A DNA stretch of 64,000 nt from Novosphingobium sp. PhB165 (GCF_004341845.1 NZ_SLVB01000009.1:92930-156929), one strand, 5' to 3'; counted from the first letter of the stretch, positions 1 to 10,600 are shown. Made by a program: numbers and translations. The notes: generated by a model from the sequence alone, not told the origin.

Positions 1-1
1 G

Positions 2-175
2 CCCTCCGCGCTGGTCCGCTACGGCTTCGTCAATGGCCTGCCGGGCTTCGTGACGCGCGAGCCCGACGGCATCCTCCAGACCACTGCACTCTTGGTGGAA
101 GACGGACTGATCCGCGCTATCTACGTCACCCGCAATCCGGACAAGCTGCGCCATCTGGAAGATTCGCTGCATTGA
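2..175 (+). CDS. ECF sigma factor, SigJ/ECF41-like, C-terminal fragment
   Basis: Only the last 57 codons lie in the window; the gene begins before base 1. The fragment contains NGLPGFV, an acidic-Asp-Gly turn and a final IYVTRNPDKLRHL segment. This is the hallmark of the SnoaL-like C-terminal domain of ECF41/SigJ sigma factors, which tunes sigma activity in place of a classical anti-sigma factor. The stop is at 173-175 and a hairpin follows 12 bases later. The sigma-2 and sigma-4 regions are not visible, so the family call rests on the tail alone. Its target genes cannot be deduced from this window. Confidence 0.75.
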   Translation, partial: PSALVRYGFVNGLPGFVTREPDGILQTTALLVEDGLIRAIYVTRNPDKLRHLEDSLH

Positions 176-187
176 GAGGATGTTCGG

Positions 188-211
188 GAAAATGCCCGTT
201 TGGGCATTTTC
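188..211 (+). terminator. Hairpin terminator after the sigma factor gene
   Basis: Perfect 10-bp arms (gaaaatgccc / gggcattttc) are separated by a 4-base loop, and the right arm carries the T-run. It sits 12 bases after the sigma factor stop. Confidence 0.75.
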
Positions 212-848
212 GGCGCGGTGCCGGCACAGATCCCTGCCCGATTTCCGCGCTTTTCACGCTTGGCCGCGCAAGCTGCGCGATTGGCCGACAAAGGAAAGCT
301 TGTGCTTGACCTCTCTTTCTCAACTTAATAGGTTGAGTTTACCCCGCAGATGACCGGTGACCGGGCCGGACTGCATTTAAAGGGGCCTCGGTCCGCGGCA
401 TTTGATGGGAAGCAGCTTGCTCCGCGATACCAACCGCTAAAGCGCGCGATGCTCGGGCGACAACGCCAAGCGTCGTGTTCCCCTCACGAAACGATGAGGT
501 GATACGATGCCGAAATTCCAGACCAGCGCCTGATACCGCAGACCGATACGCGAAGGGCCAGTCGCGCCGCACCGGACAACCGTTGCACGTGTGCCTGAAG
601 CTGTCGGCCTGAAACCGGATCTCCAGACCCCCTTCCGCACCGCGCTGAGCGCGCGGCTGCGAAGGACCCGTCGTGCCCATCGGGCATCGACCGGCATGCC
701 TCGGCCTGCCCGGCGATGCTGGCGCACGTCCTGGCGAGACGGCTTCCCGGGCCCTGCTTCTCCCCCAGCGATCACACCGAATGAATTCGCCGCCCGCAGG
801 TCGTCGTCACGCCTGACGAACGCGGCAGTAACAGGGAAATACCGTTCA
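212..848. other. Gene-free stretch before the first TonB receptor
   Basis: No convincing coding frame is visible on either strand; the open frames here are short and unlike known proteins. A 6-bp inverted repeat (ctcaac/gttgag, 319-337, 7-base loop) is a weak operator candidate. The promoter of the following receptor gene should lie here, but no clear -35/-10 pair stands out. Confidence 0.5.
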
Positions 849-3290
849 ATGTTCCGCACGTCTTTCAGGAATACCGTTTCCGCCACCAGTCCCCTGGCGC
901 TCGCCGCCGCCTTGCTGTTCACCGTTCCCGCCTATGCTGCCGAGGCCCCTTCGGCCGATCTCGCCGCGGCGACTCCGGCCGGGAGCGCACCGGATGCCGC
1001 TGCCGCCGATGGAAACGGCGATACGGGCAGCACGATCATCGTCACCGCATCGCGCCGCCGCGATGAAAACGTGCAGGAAGTGCCGGTGGCGATCAGCGTC
1101 ATCAGCGCCGCCGCGCTCGAACGCCGAGGCGACTATACGCTGGGTTCGATCCAGCAGCAGGTGCCCAGCCTTCAGGTCATCACCTTCAACCCGCGCAACA
1201 CCAACATCAACATTCGCGGCCTTGGCTCCAACGTCTCGCTGACCAACGACGGGCTTGAGAACGGCGTCGGCTTCTACATCGACAACGTCTACTACGGCCG
1301 CGTCGGCCTTGCGCAGTTCGACCTCGTGGACATCCAGAGCATGGAGATCCTGCGCGGACCGCAAGGCACGCTGTTCGGCAAGAACACGACCGCAGGCGTC
1401 ATCAACGTCACTTCGCGCAAGCCCACGTTCGACCCCGAACTCTCGGCCGAAGCCAGCCTTGGCAACTATGGCCACTATCAGGTCCGCGCCTCGGCATCGG
1501 GTGGTCTGATCAAGGACCTGCTGGCCGTGCGCCTGTCCGGCGCGATCAGCCAGAACGACGGGTTCCTGTGGAACAAGACCACCAACACCCGCGCCCAGAA
1601 CTATCTGAACAAGAGCATTCGCGGGCAGCTGCTGTTCACGCCCGATCCCAACCTCGAAGTCCGCATCATCGGCGACTATGCAAGGCAGAAGCAGGACTAT
1701 GTCCTCAACGTCTTCGCCGGCCTGCACACGACTTATGCGGACGGCACCCCGATTGCCGGCAACTTCGCCCAGCGCGCCGCGCGCTTCCCGGGTTACACGC
1801 TGCCCGACTTCGCGCCCTTCGACCGCGTGGGCGAGGCGGACAGCCACTACCAGTCGAACATGGCCGGTTACGGCGTTTCGGGCGAAGTGAACTGGAAGCT
1901 GGGCGGCCCGACGCTCACGTCCATCACCGCCTATCGCTGGTGGGACTGGGATCCGGCCAACGACGGTGACGGCACTTCGCTGCCGATCGTGGTCAAGGCC
2001 CAGCAGGCCAACCGCCAGCGCCAGTTCAGCCAAGAACTGCGCCTTGCCTCGAAGGACAATGGCACCTTCGACTGGGTGGTCGGCGCCTATTACTTCTGGC
2101 AGACCGTGCGCGGCTACGGCGCGACGGGCTATGGTTCGGCAGCCCCGCTCTGGTTCCTCGGCGCGTCCAACGCGGTGAACAATGCCGCGCTCAGCGGGTA
2201 CGAGGTCAATTCCTACTCCGACCCGCAGACCAAGACGCTGGCCGCGTTCGGCCAGACCGACTGGCACATCACGCCCTCCCTCACGCTGACCACCGGCCTG
2301 CGCTTCACGCATGAAGAAAAGGACGGCGTGTTCGAGCAGTGGGTGGCGCAGGCCGCCGACATTTCCGGCTTCTCCCCCGCCGTCCAGACCCAGATCCAGG
2401 CCATTCGCGCCAGCTTCAACAAGGCCGTGCCGCTCACCCACACCAGCTTTACCGACAACAGCCTCTCGGGCCTCGTCTCGCTGAGCTGGAAGGTCGCGCC
2501 GGACGTGATGGTCTACGGCAGCTACGCGCGCGGCAACAAGTCGGGCGGGCTCAACCTGACCCAGCTTCCCTCCAGCGTCACCGATCCGACGGTGAAGCCT
2601 GAAAAGGTCGACGCATTCGAGATCGGCGTGAAGTCCCAGTTCCTCGACCACCGCGCCACGCTGAACGCCGCCGGGTTCTGGACCGAGATCAGCGATTACC
2701 AGACCGCGATCACCGATCTCGATCCCTCCAACCCGCTGGTCAGCCGCCAGTACATCGCCAACATCCCCAAGGTCCGCTCGCGCGGTATCGAGGGCGAGCT
2801 GACCGTGGCGGCGACCGACTTCCTCTCGTTCAATGCCTCGGGCACGTATACCGACGCCAGCTACATCAGTTACGACAACGCCCCGCAGGCGATCGAAAAC
2901 CTCAACCACGGCGCGATCCAGGACCTTTCGGGCGCCCGCCTCCCCGGCGTTCCCAAGTGGGCCTGGACGCTGGGCGGAGACTTCAACCATGCGCTGACGA
3001 CGCTCGGCGGCAAGGACGTCTCGGTCTACGCCCATGCCGACTACGCCTACCGGTCGAACTACAACACCTCGGCCTCGAACTCGGCCTGGGCGCAAGTGCC
3101 CGGTTACGGGCTGGTCAATGGGCGCATCGGTTTGCGCACCGATGACGGCCTGTGGGACCTTTCGATCTGGGCCAAGAACCTGTTCGACAAGGACTACTTC
3201 ATTGCTCTGGCGCCCGCGAACACCGGTGTCGTCACCGCGCAGATCGGCGAACCCCGCACGATCGGCGTCACCCTCCGCACCAAGCTCTGA
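849..3290 (+). CDS. TonB-dependent outer membrane receptor
   Basis: The 813-residue protein is an outer membrane beta-barrel receptor that would import a ligand using TonB energy. The Sec signal peptide runs to about residue 27 (PAYAAEA). A TonB-box-like STIIVTA lies near residue 60, followed by a plug domain with IRGLG and LRGPQGTLFGKNTTAG, then a barrel that ends in the usual aromatic/aliphatic tail (RTIGVTLRTKL). The open frame extends upstream to 591, but the ATG at 849, with AGGGAA about 12 bases upstream, directly precedes the signal peptide and is chosen. The MFS permease follows after 38 bases and the dioxygenase after that, so these probably form an operon. The substrate is unproven; the neighbours suggest a sulfate ester or sulfonate. 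Confidence 0.93.
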   Translation: MFRTSFRNTVSATSPLALAAALLFTVPAYAAEAPSADLAAATPAGSAPDAAAADGNGDTGSTIIVTASRRRDENVQEVPVAISVISAAALERRGDYTLGSIQQQVPSLQVITFNPRNTNINIRGLGSNVSLTNDGLENGVGFYIDNVYYGRVGLAQFDLVDIQSMEILRGPQGTLFGKNTTAGVINVTSRKPTFDPELSAEASLGNYGHYQVRASASGGLIKDLLAVRLSGAISQNDGFLWNKTTNTRAQNYLNKSIRGQLLFTPDPNLEVRIIGDYARQKQDYVLNVFAGLHTTYADGTPIAGNFAQRAARFPGYTLPDFAPFDRVGEADSHYQSNMAGYGVSGEVNWKLGGPTLTSITAYRWWDWDPANDGDGTSLPIVVKAQQANRQRQFSQELRLASKDNGTFDWVVGAYYFWQTVRGYGATGYGSAAPLWFLGASNAVNNAALSGYEVNSYSDPQTKTLAAFGQTDWHITPSLTLTTGLRFTHEEKDGVFEQWVAQAADISGFSPAVQTQIQAIRASFNKAVPLTHTSFTDNSLSGLVSLSWKVAPDVMVYGSYARGNKSGGLNLTQLPSSVTDPTVKPEKVDAFEIGVKSQFLDHRATLNAAGFWTEISDYQTAITDLDPSNPLVSRQYIANIPKVRSRGIEGELTVAATDFLSFNASGTYTDASYISYDNAPQAIENLNHGAIQDLSGARLPGVPKWAWTLGGDFNHALTTLGGKDVSVYAHADYAYRSNYNTSASNSAWAQVPGYGLVNGRIGLRTDDGLWDLSIWAKNLFDKDYFIALAPANTGVVTAQIGEPRTIGVTLRTKL

Positions 3291-3328
3291 CCGCCGGCTC
3301 ATAACGTAGCACAGGGAACCCGCGAGCC

Positions 3329-4735
3329 ATGCATTACCAGTCCTTCGCCCGGCAACGCCTCAGCCAGCACCAGAGCCACAGAAAGCTGGATGCATGGCGC
3401 ATGTTCCGCCTCAACGCATTGGCCATTCCGATCTTTGCGGCGGCGCAGCCGGCAGTGGCCTTCGTACCGGCCATTCTGGCGCGGGACTACGGCATTCCGC
3501 TCGCGGGCCTCGGCCTTGTCTATCTGATCGGGCAGATCGCCAATTCGCTGCTCGACCCGGTGATCGGCGCGCTCAGCGATCGCACGCGCAGCCGCTTCGG
3601 ACGGCGGCGGCCGTGGATCGCGGCCGGGGGCCTGCTGTTCACCCTTGGCATCGTCATGCTGTTCTTCCCGCCGCATGGCGCCGGACTGCTCTGGGTGAGC
3701 GTGGGCGTGTTCTGCTACTATGCCGGCCACTCGATCACGCTGACGACGGTGCTGGCCTGGTCCGGCGAGATCAGCGGCAATTACGATGATCGCACGCGCA
3801 TCTCCTCGCAGTTCACGCTGCTGTCGGCAGTGGCGCTGGTGCTCACCCTGCTACTCCCTGCCGTTGCCGACCAGTTGCGGCCCGACGACGGCCCGCTGCG
3901 GCTGACGCTGTTCGGCACGCTTATACTGGTGACGGCAGTGCCCGCGCTGCTGCTCACGCTTACCGGCGTGCCGGATCGCAGCGCCCCGGCCGACAGCGAG
4001 CCTTTCGCCTTCGGCAAGTCGATCAAGGCGATCTTCGGCAACCCGCTGCTGCTGCGCGTGCTGGCGGCGGACGCGGCCGTCACTGCCGGACAGGGCGTGC
4101 GCACCGCGCTGCTGCTGTTCGTCATCACCCTCTACTTCCACCGGCCGGAATGGGCGGCGGGCTTCTTCCTGCTCCAGTACGCGTTCGGCGTGCTCGCCGG
4201 GCCGATCTGGCAGCGCATCGGCCTCGTTCTGGGCAAGGGACGGGCCGCCGTGCTGGCCGAAGTGGCGCAGGCCGTCATCAATCTGGGGCTGGTGTTCCTC
4301 ACCCCCGACCGTTTCGGCCTGATGGTCTTCCTCGCCATCGCGCAGGGCCTGACGCAAAGCTCGGGCAACCTGATGCTGCGGTCGATGGTGGCGGACATTG
4401 CCGACCTCCACCGCGCCGAAACCGGCGAGGACCGGGTGGGCCTTTACTACTCGGTCTTCAGCGTCTCGATGAAGCTGGGCCCGGCACTCGCCTTCGGCAT
4501 CGCCCTGCCGCTCGTCACGGCTTTCGGGTTCAACCCCGCCGCCGCCACCAACACGCCCACTGCGCTGAACGGCCTGCTGCTGGTCTTCGCACTCGGTCCG
4601 GCACTGGGCCATGCGCTGGCCGCCGTGCTGGTCTCCCGCTTCCCGCTCGACGCCTCGCGCCATGCGGAAATCCGCCGCCAGATCGAAGCGCGCGACGATG
4701 TCTACGCCGCCGCCGCTCTGGTTCCTGCCGAATGA
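3329..4735 (+). CDS. MFS permease, GPH (sugar:cation symporter)-like
   Basis: The 468-residue protein is a polytopic inner membrane transporter. The segment DPVIGALSDRTRSRFGRRRPW near residues 73-93 is the loop 2-3 signature of the glycoside-pentoside-hexuronide:cation symporter branch of the MFS. About 12 hydrophobic helices can be traced. The start ATG at 3329 has AGGGAA about 11 bases upstream; an internal ATG at 3401 is an alternative. It lies between the TonB receptor and the dioxygenase, so it probably moves the receptor's ligand or a breakdown product across the inner membrane. The substrate cannot be read from sequence. Confidence 0.85.
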   Translation: MHYQSFARQRLSQHQSHRKLDAWRMFRLNALAIPIFAAAQPAVAFVPAILARDYGIPLAGLGLVYLIGQIANSLLDPVIGALSDRTRSRFGRRRPWIAAGGLLFTLGIVMLFFPPHGAGLLWVSVGVFCYYAGHSITLTTVLAWSGEISGNYDDRTRISSQFTLLSAVALVLTLLLPAVADQLRPDDGPLRLTLFGTLILVTAVPALLLTLTGVPDRSAPADSEPFAFGKSIKAIFGNPLLLRVLAADAAVTAGQGVRTALLLFVITLYFHRPEWAAGFFLLQYAFGVLAGPIWQRIGLVLGKGRAAVLAEVAQAVINLGLVFLTPDRFGLMVFLAIAQGLTQSSGNLMLRSMVADIADLHRAETGEDRVGLYYSVFSVSMKLGPALAFGIALPLVTAFGFNPAAATNTPTALNGLLLVFALGPALGHALAAVLVSRFPLDASRHAEIRRQIEARDDVYAAAALVPAE

Positions 4736-4775
4736 ATTTTCACGTCCCCCTGATAACGACGAAGGAGTAAATGCC

Positions 4776-5729
4776 ATGACCACCATTGCCACTTACGCCA
4801 ATGCCAAGGACCCCAGCTCCCCGCTCGACATCGCACCGATCACCGGCACCATCGGCGCCGAAATCCGGGGCGTGACGCTCTCGGGCGATCTCGACGGCGA
4901 GACCGTGCAGCACATCAAGGACGCGCTCGTCCGTCACAAGGTCGTGTTCTTCCGCGGCCAGCACGAATTGAACGACGAGCGCCATGAGGCCTTCGCCTCG
5001 CTGTTCGGCGCGCCGGTCGCCCACCCGACGGTGCCGGTCGCCGAAGGCTCGAGCTACCTGCTCGAACTGGACAGCAAGGAAGGCTACGCCGCCTCCACCT
5101 GGCATACCGACGTGACCTTTACCGACGCCTATCCCTCGGGCTCGATCCTGCGCGCGATCACCATTCCCGAAGCGGGCGGTGACACCGTCTGGGCCAATAC
5201 CGAAACCGCTTACGAAGGCCTGCCGGAAAGCCTGCGCCAGCTGGTGAACAATCTCTGGGCGGTCCACTCGAACGACTACGACTATGCCCAGGTCCTCGCC
5301 AATACGCCCAAGGCCAGCGAAGTGGCCGAAGAGCGCCAGAAGTACCACAAGAACATCTTCGCCGCGACCGTCTACGAGACCGAGCACCCGCTGGTCCGCG
5401 TGCACCCGGTCTCGGGCCAGCGCAGTCTGCTGCTGGGCCACTTCGTGAAGCGCATCGTCGGCCTCAACCAGGCGGATTCGGCGCGGCTCTTCGCGATTCT
5501 GCAAGACCACATCACCCGCCCCGAGAACGTCGTGCGCTGGCGCTGGCAGCCCGGTGACGTGGCGTTCTGGGACAACCAGGCGACCCAGCACCGCGCCGTC
5601 TCCGACTTCGGCCTCCAGCGCCGCACCCTGCGCCGCGCGACGATCGCGGGCGTGGTGCCAGTGGGCCTCGACGGCCGCAGCAGCCGCACGATCCGCAAGG
5701 AAAAGGCCACCACTTACGAACCGGCCTGA
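4776..5729 (+). CDS. TauD/AtsK-type Fe(II)/2-oxoglutarate dioxygenase
   Basis: The 317-residue protein matches the TauD/TfdA family in length and layout. The facial triad is visible as H110-T-D112 in WHTDVTF and H272 in QHRAVSD, with arginines just after (R282, R283) for binding 2-oxoglutarate. The family oxidises taurine, sulfonates or alkyl sulfate esters and releases sulfite or sulfate. The ATG at 4776 is preceded by a strong AAGGAG at 4762-4767; a longer open frame reaching back to 4611 overlaps the MFS gene and is rejected. It is the last gene of the receptor-permease-dioxygenase operon. The arylsulfatase downstream favours an alkyl sulfatase (AtsK-like) or sulfonate role, but TauD and AtsK cannot be separated here. 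Confidence 0.9.
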   Translation: MTTIATYANAKDPSSPLDIAPITGTIGAEIRGVTLSGDLDGETVQHIKDALVRHKVVFFRGQHELNDERHEAFASLFGAPVAHPTVPVAEGSSYLLELDSKEGYAASTWHTDVTFTDAYPSGSILRAITIPEAGGDTVWANTETAYEGLPESLRQLVNNLWAVHSNDYDYAQVLANTPKASEVAEERQKYHKNIFAATVYETEHPLVRVHPVSGQRSLLLGHFVKRIVGLNQADSARLFAILQDHITRPENVVRWRWQPGDVAFWDNQATQHRAVSDFGLQRRTLRRATIAGVVPVGLDGRSSRTIRKEKATTYEPA

Positions 5730-5755
5730 TCCTTCCACCCTGTAGGGCCGACTAC

Positions 5756-5800
5756 TGGAGCGCAATCCGTCCGTTCGGAATCGGATTGCGCTCCATTTTT
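5756..5800 (+). terminator. Intrinsic terminator after the dioxygenase
   Basis: A perfect 14-bp stem (tggagcgcaatccg / cggattgcgctcca) with an 11-base loop is followed by TTTTT. It closes the receptor-permease-dioxygenase operon. Confidence 0.9.
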
Positions 5801-5816
5801 ATCGTTTGTTTGCCGC

Positions 5817-5857
5817 AGTCCCGCGCCGCGCACCCAACCGCGGCGCGGGACTTTTTT
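5817..5857 (+). terminator. Second intrinsic terminator, just upstream of the sulfatase
   Basis: A perfect 13-bp stem (gtcccgcgccgcg / cgcggcgcgggac) with an 8-base loop is followed by six Ts. It ends only 45 bases before the sulfatase start codon, which leaves little space for an independent promoter and suggests attenuation or read-through control. Confidence 0.88.
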
Positions 5858-5902
5858 GCGCCAAATTCTCCATCCGCATTCTCGATTTTCAGGAAATCCT
5901 CG

Positions 5903-7600
5903 ATGTCTGCCAAGCGTCTTTTCAGTTTCGCCACCGCTCTCAGTGCGGCGCTGCTTGCCACCACTGCCGCCAGCCCGGCCGCCGCCCAGAGCGCACCCAG
6001 CGCCGCCCCCGCCCCGGTTCCCTCGGCCGCGCGTCCGAACTTCCTGGTGATCGTGGCCGACGATCTCGGCTGGTCCGACCTCGGCGCCTTCGGCGGTGAG
6101 ATCTCCACGCCCAATCTCGACCGTCTCGCGCTAAGCGGGCTGCGCCTCACCGGTTTCCATACTGCGCCGACCTGCTCGCCCACGCGCTCGATGCTGCTGT
6201 CGGGCACCGACAATCACCTTGCCGGGCTGGGCAACATGGCCGAACTGACCGCGCCCAACCAGAAGGAGCAGCCGGGCTACGAAGGCTATCTGCGCCCCGA
6301 AGTCGCCTCGCTGGCAGAGCGCCTCGCCGCCGGCGGCTATCGCACGCTGATTTCCGGCAAGTGGCACCTTGGCCTCAAGCCCGAGCAGGACCCGCATGCA
6401 CGCGGCTTCCAGTACAGCTTCGCGCTGCTGCAAGGCGGCGCCAACCACTTCGGCCTCGATCAGTCGGCCGATCCCACCAAGGGCGCGACTTATACGCGCG
6501 ACGGCAAGGTCCTCGCCTCGCTGCCCGCCGGGTTCTATTCGTCCGACGCCTTTGCCGGCAACCTGATCGAAGAGTTGCAGCGCAGCCGCAAGGACACGCC
6601 GGACAAGCCGTTCTTCGCCTATCTGACCTTCACCGCGCCGCACTGGCCGATGCAGGCACCGGACGAGGACATTGCCCGCCAGCACGGTCGCTATGATGCC
6701 GGATTCGAAGCGATCCGCGCCGCGCGTCTGGCCCGGCAGGAACAGCTCGGGCTCATCGCCAAGGGCACGGTCGCGCACACCCCGCGCGCGCCGCGCGGCG
6801 GGTGGGACGGCCTCTCCGTCGCCGACAAGCGCGAGGCCGCGCGCAACATGGAGATCTACGCCGCGATGGTCGCGCGCATGGACGCCAACGTGGGCCATGT
6901 GATCGACGCGCTGCGCGCCAGCGGTGAACTCGACAATACCGTGATCGTGTTCCTGGCCGACAACGGCGCCGAGGCGCTCGACGCCAAGACCACCGGCGCC
7001 AAGATGCTCGCCCGCTACACCACGACCGCGAACAACGCGCTCGACAATCTCGGCAAGGGCACCAGCTACACGACCTATGGCCCCGAATGGGCACAGGCCG
7101 GCACCGCGCCTTCGTGGCTGACCAAGGCTTATGCTTCGGAGGGCGGCACGCGCACGACGGCCTTCGTCAACTTCAGGGGTCTCGCTCACCCCAAGAGCAT
7201 CGGCGGCGCCTATGTGAGCGTGGCCGACATTGCGCCGACCCTGCTCGACTACGCCGGTATCCCGAGCGGCGGCACCACGTTCGAGGGTCGCACCGTGCTG
7301 CCGATAACCGGCAAGAGCGCGCGCCCCTGGCTGGAAGGCAAGGCTGCCTTCGTCCATGCCGCCAACGAGCCGATCGGCACCGAACTGTTCGGCAGCCGCG
7401 CGCTGCGCAAGGGCGACTGGAAGGCTACCGATGTGGGTGACGGCCAGTGGCGCCTGTTCAATATCGCCGCCGATCCCGGCGAAACGCAGGACCTTTCGGA
7501 CAAATATCCCGACAAGCTGCGCGAACTCGCGGCGGACTGGGATGTCTACGCCAAGGCGAACCATGTGATCCTGCCGGATCAAGTGCTCTACCGCCCGTAA
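5903..7600 (+). CDS. atsA: Arylsulfatase, AtsA type, periplasmic
   Basis: The 565-residue sulfatase should release sulfate from aryl or other sulfate esters in the periplasm. A signal peptide ends near ASPAAAQS. The metal-binding DDLGWSDLG follows, then C91-S-P-T-R95 in the TCSPTRSMLLSG context. That Cys is converted to formylglycine in this family, and the context closely matches Pseudomonas AtsA. A second metal site (FLADNGAE) and the C-terminal RLFNIAADPGE segment are present. The ATG at 5903 has AGGAAA about 6 bases upstream; the frame is open back to 5786, but that would run through a terminator. A maturase (FGE or anSME) is not in the window. The symbol is by similarity only. Confidence 0.92.
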   Translation: MSAKRLFSFATALSAALLATTAASPAAAQSAPSAAPAPVPSAARPNFLVIVADDLGWSDLGAFGGEISTPNLDRLALSGLRLTGFHTAPTCSPTRSMLLSGTDNHLAGLGNMAELTAPNQKEQPGYEGYLRPEVASLAERLAAGGYRTLISGKWHLGLKPEQDPHARGFQYSFALLQGGANHFGLDQSADPTKGATYTRDGKVLASLPAGFYSSDAFAGNLIEELQRSRKDTPDKPFFAYLTFTAPHWPMQAPDEDIARQHGRYDAGFEAIRAARLARQEQLGLIAKGTVAHTPRAPRGGWDGLSVADKREAARNMEIYAAMVARMDANVGHVIDALRASGELDNTVIVFLADNGAEALDAKTTGAKMLARYTTTANNALDNLGKGTSYTTYGPEWAQAGTAPSWLTKAYASEGGTRTTAFVNFRGLAHPKSIGGAYVSVADIAPTLLDYAGIPSGGTTFEGRTVLPITGKSARPWLEGKAAFVHAANEPIGTELFGSRALRKGDWKATDVGDGQWRLFNIAADPGETQDLSDKYPDKLRELAADWDVYAKANHVILPDQVLYRP

Positions 7601-7610
7601 ATGCGGATGC

Positions 7611-7649
7611 CCCCTCACGTGGTTGTCGCCACGTGAGGGGCACTTTTTT
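7611..7649 (+). terminator. Intrinsic terminator of the sulfatase gene
   Basis: A 12-bp stem (cccctcacgtgg / ccacgtgagggg) with a 6-base loop is followed by a run of six Ts that touches the stop codon of the convergent TonB receptor gene. Confidence 0.88.
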
Positions 7650-10600
7650 CAGAGCTTCGCCTGAATGCCCACAAAGACGCGCTGGCCGGGGTAGTAAAGC
7701 TCCAGCGGCATGTCTTTGTTGATGTAGGTCTTCGAGTATTCCTTATTGATGTTCTGCATCTCGAAGAACACGTCGAGGTGATACTGCGGGAAGCGAAGGG
7801 TAATCTTGCCGTCCAGGTAACCTTCGGCCTTGCGGTAGATCGGGTTGTTGCCGTTGGTGGCATCGATCACCGTGTCCAGCCACTTGGAGCGATAGTTGTA
7901 GCTCAGGCGGGCGTTGAGCATGCCTTTGTCATAGAACACGCTGGCATTGTAGGTGTAGGTCGAAAGGCCCGGATATTCCTTCAGCGGACCGCCCGTCGCG
8001 ACATTGGTGAGGTTGGTGCGGATGGCGCGGGCATAGGTGAAGTTGCCCGAGGCACCGAAACCGTCGAGCGGCTTGGGCAGGAACGTGAACACCGTCTGCG
8101 CGCTCGCCTCGATACCGTCGAGCAGCGCACCGCTGCCGTTCACGGGCTGGCGGACGGTGTAGGTAATGCCGTCGTGGAACAGGTCCACGCCGTCGCGCAG
8201 GACGTTGCCGATCACGAAGCTGGATTCGGACTTCTTGTAATAGCCAAGGCTCAGCATCGTGTCCGGGTTCGGATACCAGGCGAGGTTCACTTCCCACTGG
8301 TCCGCGCGGTAGGGCTTCAGGTCCGGATTGCCTGCGGTGCAGACATCGTCTGCGCCGGAGATCGTCTGGTCGTCCACGCAGTTGATGTTCGGCACCAGAT
8401 CGGTCGGCTTGGGCCGCGCAAGGTTCTGGGCATAGTTGGCGCGCAGATAGAGGTTGGGCTGGATTTCGAGGTTGGCGTTGAACGCGGGCAGAACATCCGT
8501 GTAGCTGTTCGAGATCTCGGCCTCTTGCGCGGCGACGACCACCGTCTCGGTGCCGCCGGTCGCATTGATCCGGGTGACGCGGCTGATGTTGGTGCCAAGG
8601 CCCTTGTCCTCGGTATGCGTCCAGCGAACACCCGCGTTGCCGGTGAGGTTCATGCCGAAGATCTGGGTGTCGATATCGAGCATGGCATAGCCCGCCAGCA
8701 CCGATTCCGTGATCTTGGCGCTGGGGATCTGCGGATAGCCGTCGGCAAAGCGCACAAGGTCATGATCGAAGCCCGACAGATCGTAGATCTGCGACAGCAC
8801 GCTGGAATCGAAGTTGGGATAGGCCAGCCGGCTCGGAATGCCCGAAGGCGCGTTCTTGAGGCCGGTGTAGAGCGGCGCGCCGCCCGTCACCCCGCCCAGC
8901 GACGAGATCAGCGAGGCGTACTGCGCGGGCGTGATGTAATAAGTATTGCCGTTGCGTGCCTGCGTGGGGTTGTTCTGGATCGTGGTGGTGTACGAGACGT
9001 TCGCGGTCGACTGATAGGTCAAAGTCGCGGGATCGATCAGCATCGAGCCGCCGCCGAGATAGTTCAGGAACTTCTGACGACGAGCCTGCGCGCCGAACTC
9101 GAACTTGCTGACGATGGGGTGGTCGATCTCCCAGTCCGCATCGAACTTCAGCTGATCTTCGGTGTTGTTGTATTCGGCCGGGCGGTACTGGAGCCCGGGC
9201 CCGTAGATCGGCAGGACCTGCCCATTAGCATCGGTGCGGGTGGCGTCAGAATAGACCGACGGATTGGCCGGATCGAAGTTCGAAGGGAACTGGAAGACCG
9301 GAATGCCCTGCGCATTGTTGCGGTCGATCACGATGCCGGAAACGCTCGTGCCCAGCGAGATCAGGTTGGTTTCCGAATCCGTGTGCGCGGTGGCATGCGA
9401 TCCCAGGAAATCGATGTGCAGCTTGCTGAGATCCCAGCGGAACCCGCCGGAGAAGTACTTCGAATTCTGGTCATAGCTGAAATCGCGGCGCTGCACGCCG
9501 ACGATGTTGGCCGCACCGCCCCAGTTGGGCGCAGCCGCCGTGCCGAGGTTCACGGCATTGAGCGCGGTGGTCAGGCCGGTGACGACGTGGTTCTCATTTA
9601 CCGTCGACGTGCCGAGCGCCACCTGTTGGCGCGATGTGCCGCCACCGGCACCGGCGGCAAGCTGCGGATCCAGGTTAAAGCGCTGGATCGTGCCGAGATC
9701 GACCGAGTAATTGACGTCCTGAAGCGTCTGGTTGCGCACGTTGATCTGCACATTGGAATAGGCGCGGAAGTTCGGCGCGATCTGATATTGCAGCGTGAGA
9801 TCGCCGGAAATGCGCTTGTCTTCGCGCACGAGGTTGCGATAACGCGGCGTCTTCGGGGCCCAGTCGAAGAACTGGGTTTCGCAGGCGAGGCGGTTGGCGG
9901 TGGCCTTCGCCGCGCTTGCCCCGCCGACACCGGCGCAGCTCTCGTAAGTATTGTAGCCCGCATAGAGCGGATCGGCGACGGTCTTCTCGGTCGAATGATC
10001 GAAGTCGGCAATGCGCGCCCAGCCGGTATTGCTGATGTAGTCCTGCCGGGTAACCACATCGCTGTATGTGGCGTTCAGCAGCACGCCGAGACCGTCGATC
10101 AGGAACCGGGGCGTGCCCGCGAAGAACGAGACGCGCGGGCGCCAGTTCTCGGTGGTGTCGAGGTGCTGGCCGGACACGCTGAGCGACAGGATCGGCTTCA
10201 TCAGCTCAAGCGGCTTGCGGGTTTCCACGCGCACGGTGCCGCCGATGCCACCTTCGGTAAGATCGACCGCGTAGCCCTTGTAGACGTCGATCGACTTGAC
10301 CAGTTCGGCCGCCAGTTCGCGGAAGTCGCCCGAACGATCGCCGGTGGCGCTGACCTGGCTGACGCCGTTGATTTCCACGCGGTTGAGATCGGGCTCGACG
10401 CCGCGGATCGAGACTTTCACGCCTTCGCCGAAATCGCGGCTGAGCTGAACGCCGGTGATGCGGGCGAGTGAATCGCCAATGTTCTTGTCCGGGAAGCTGG
10501 CGATGTCGTCGGCAACGATGGAATCGACGATGGTGCGGGCCTGCCGCTTGCGGTTGATCGCCGACTGGAGTGAGGCGCGCGTGCCGACGACGACGATGTC

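Noticed and set aside
591..848. N-terminal extension of the first TonB receptor to an earlier start
   Set aside because: The extension precedes a normal signal peptide and has no ribosome site; the ATG at 849 is better.
846..3302. An 818-codon open frame on the minus strand opposite the first TonB receptor
   Set aside because: It is the shadow of a strongly recognisable plus-strand gene; GC-rich codon bias keeps the opposite frame open and the translation has no family features.
7778..10471. An 897-codon plus-strand frame opposite the second TonB receptor
   Set aside because: It is a shadow of a clear receptor gene with signal, plug and barrel motifs.
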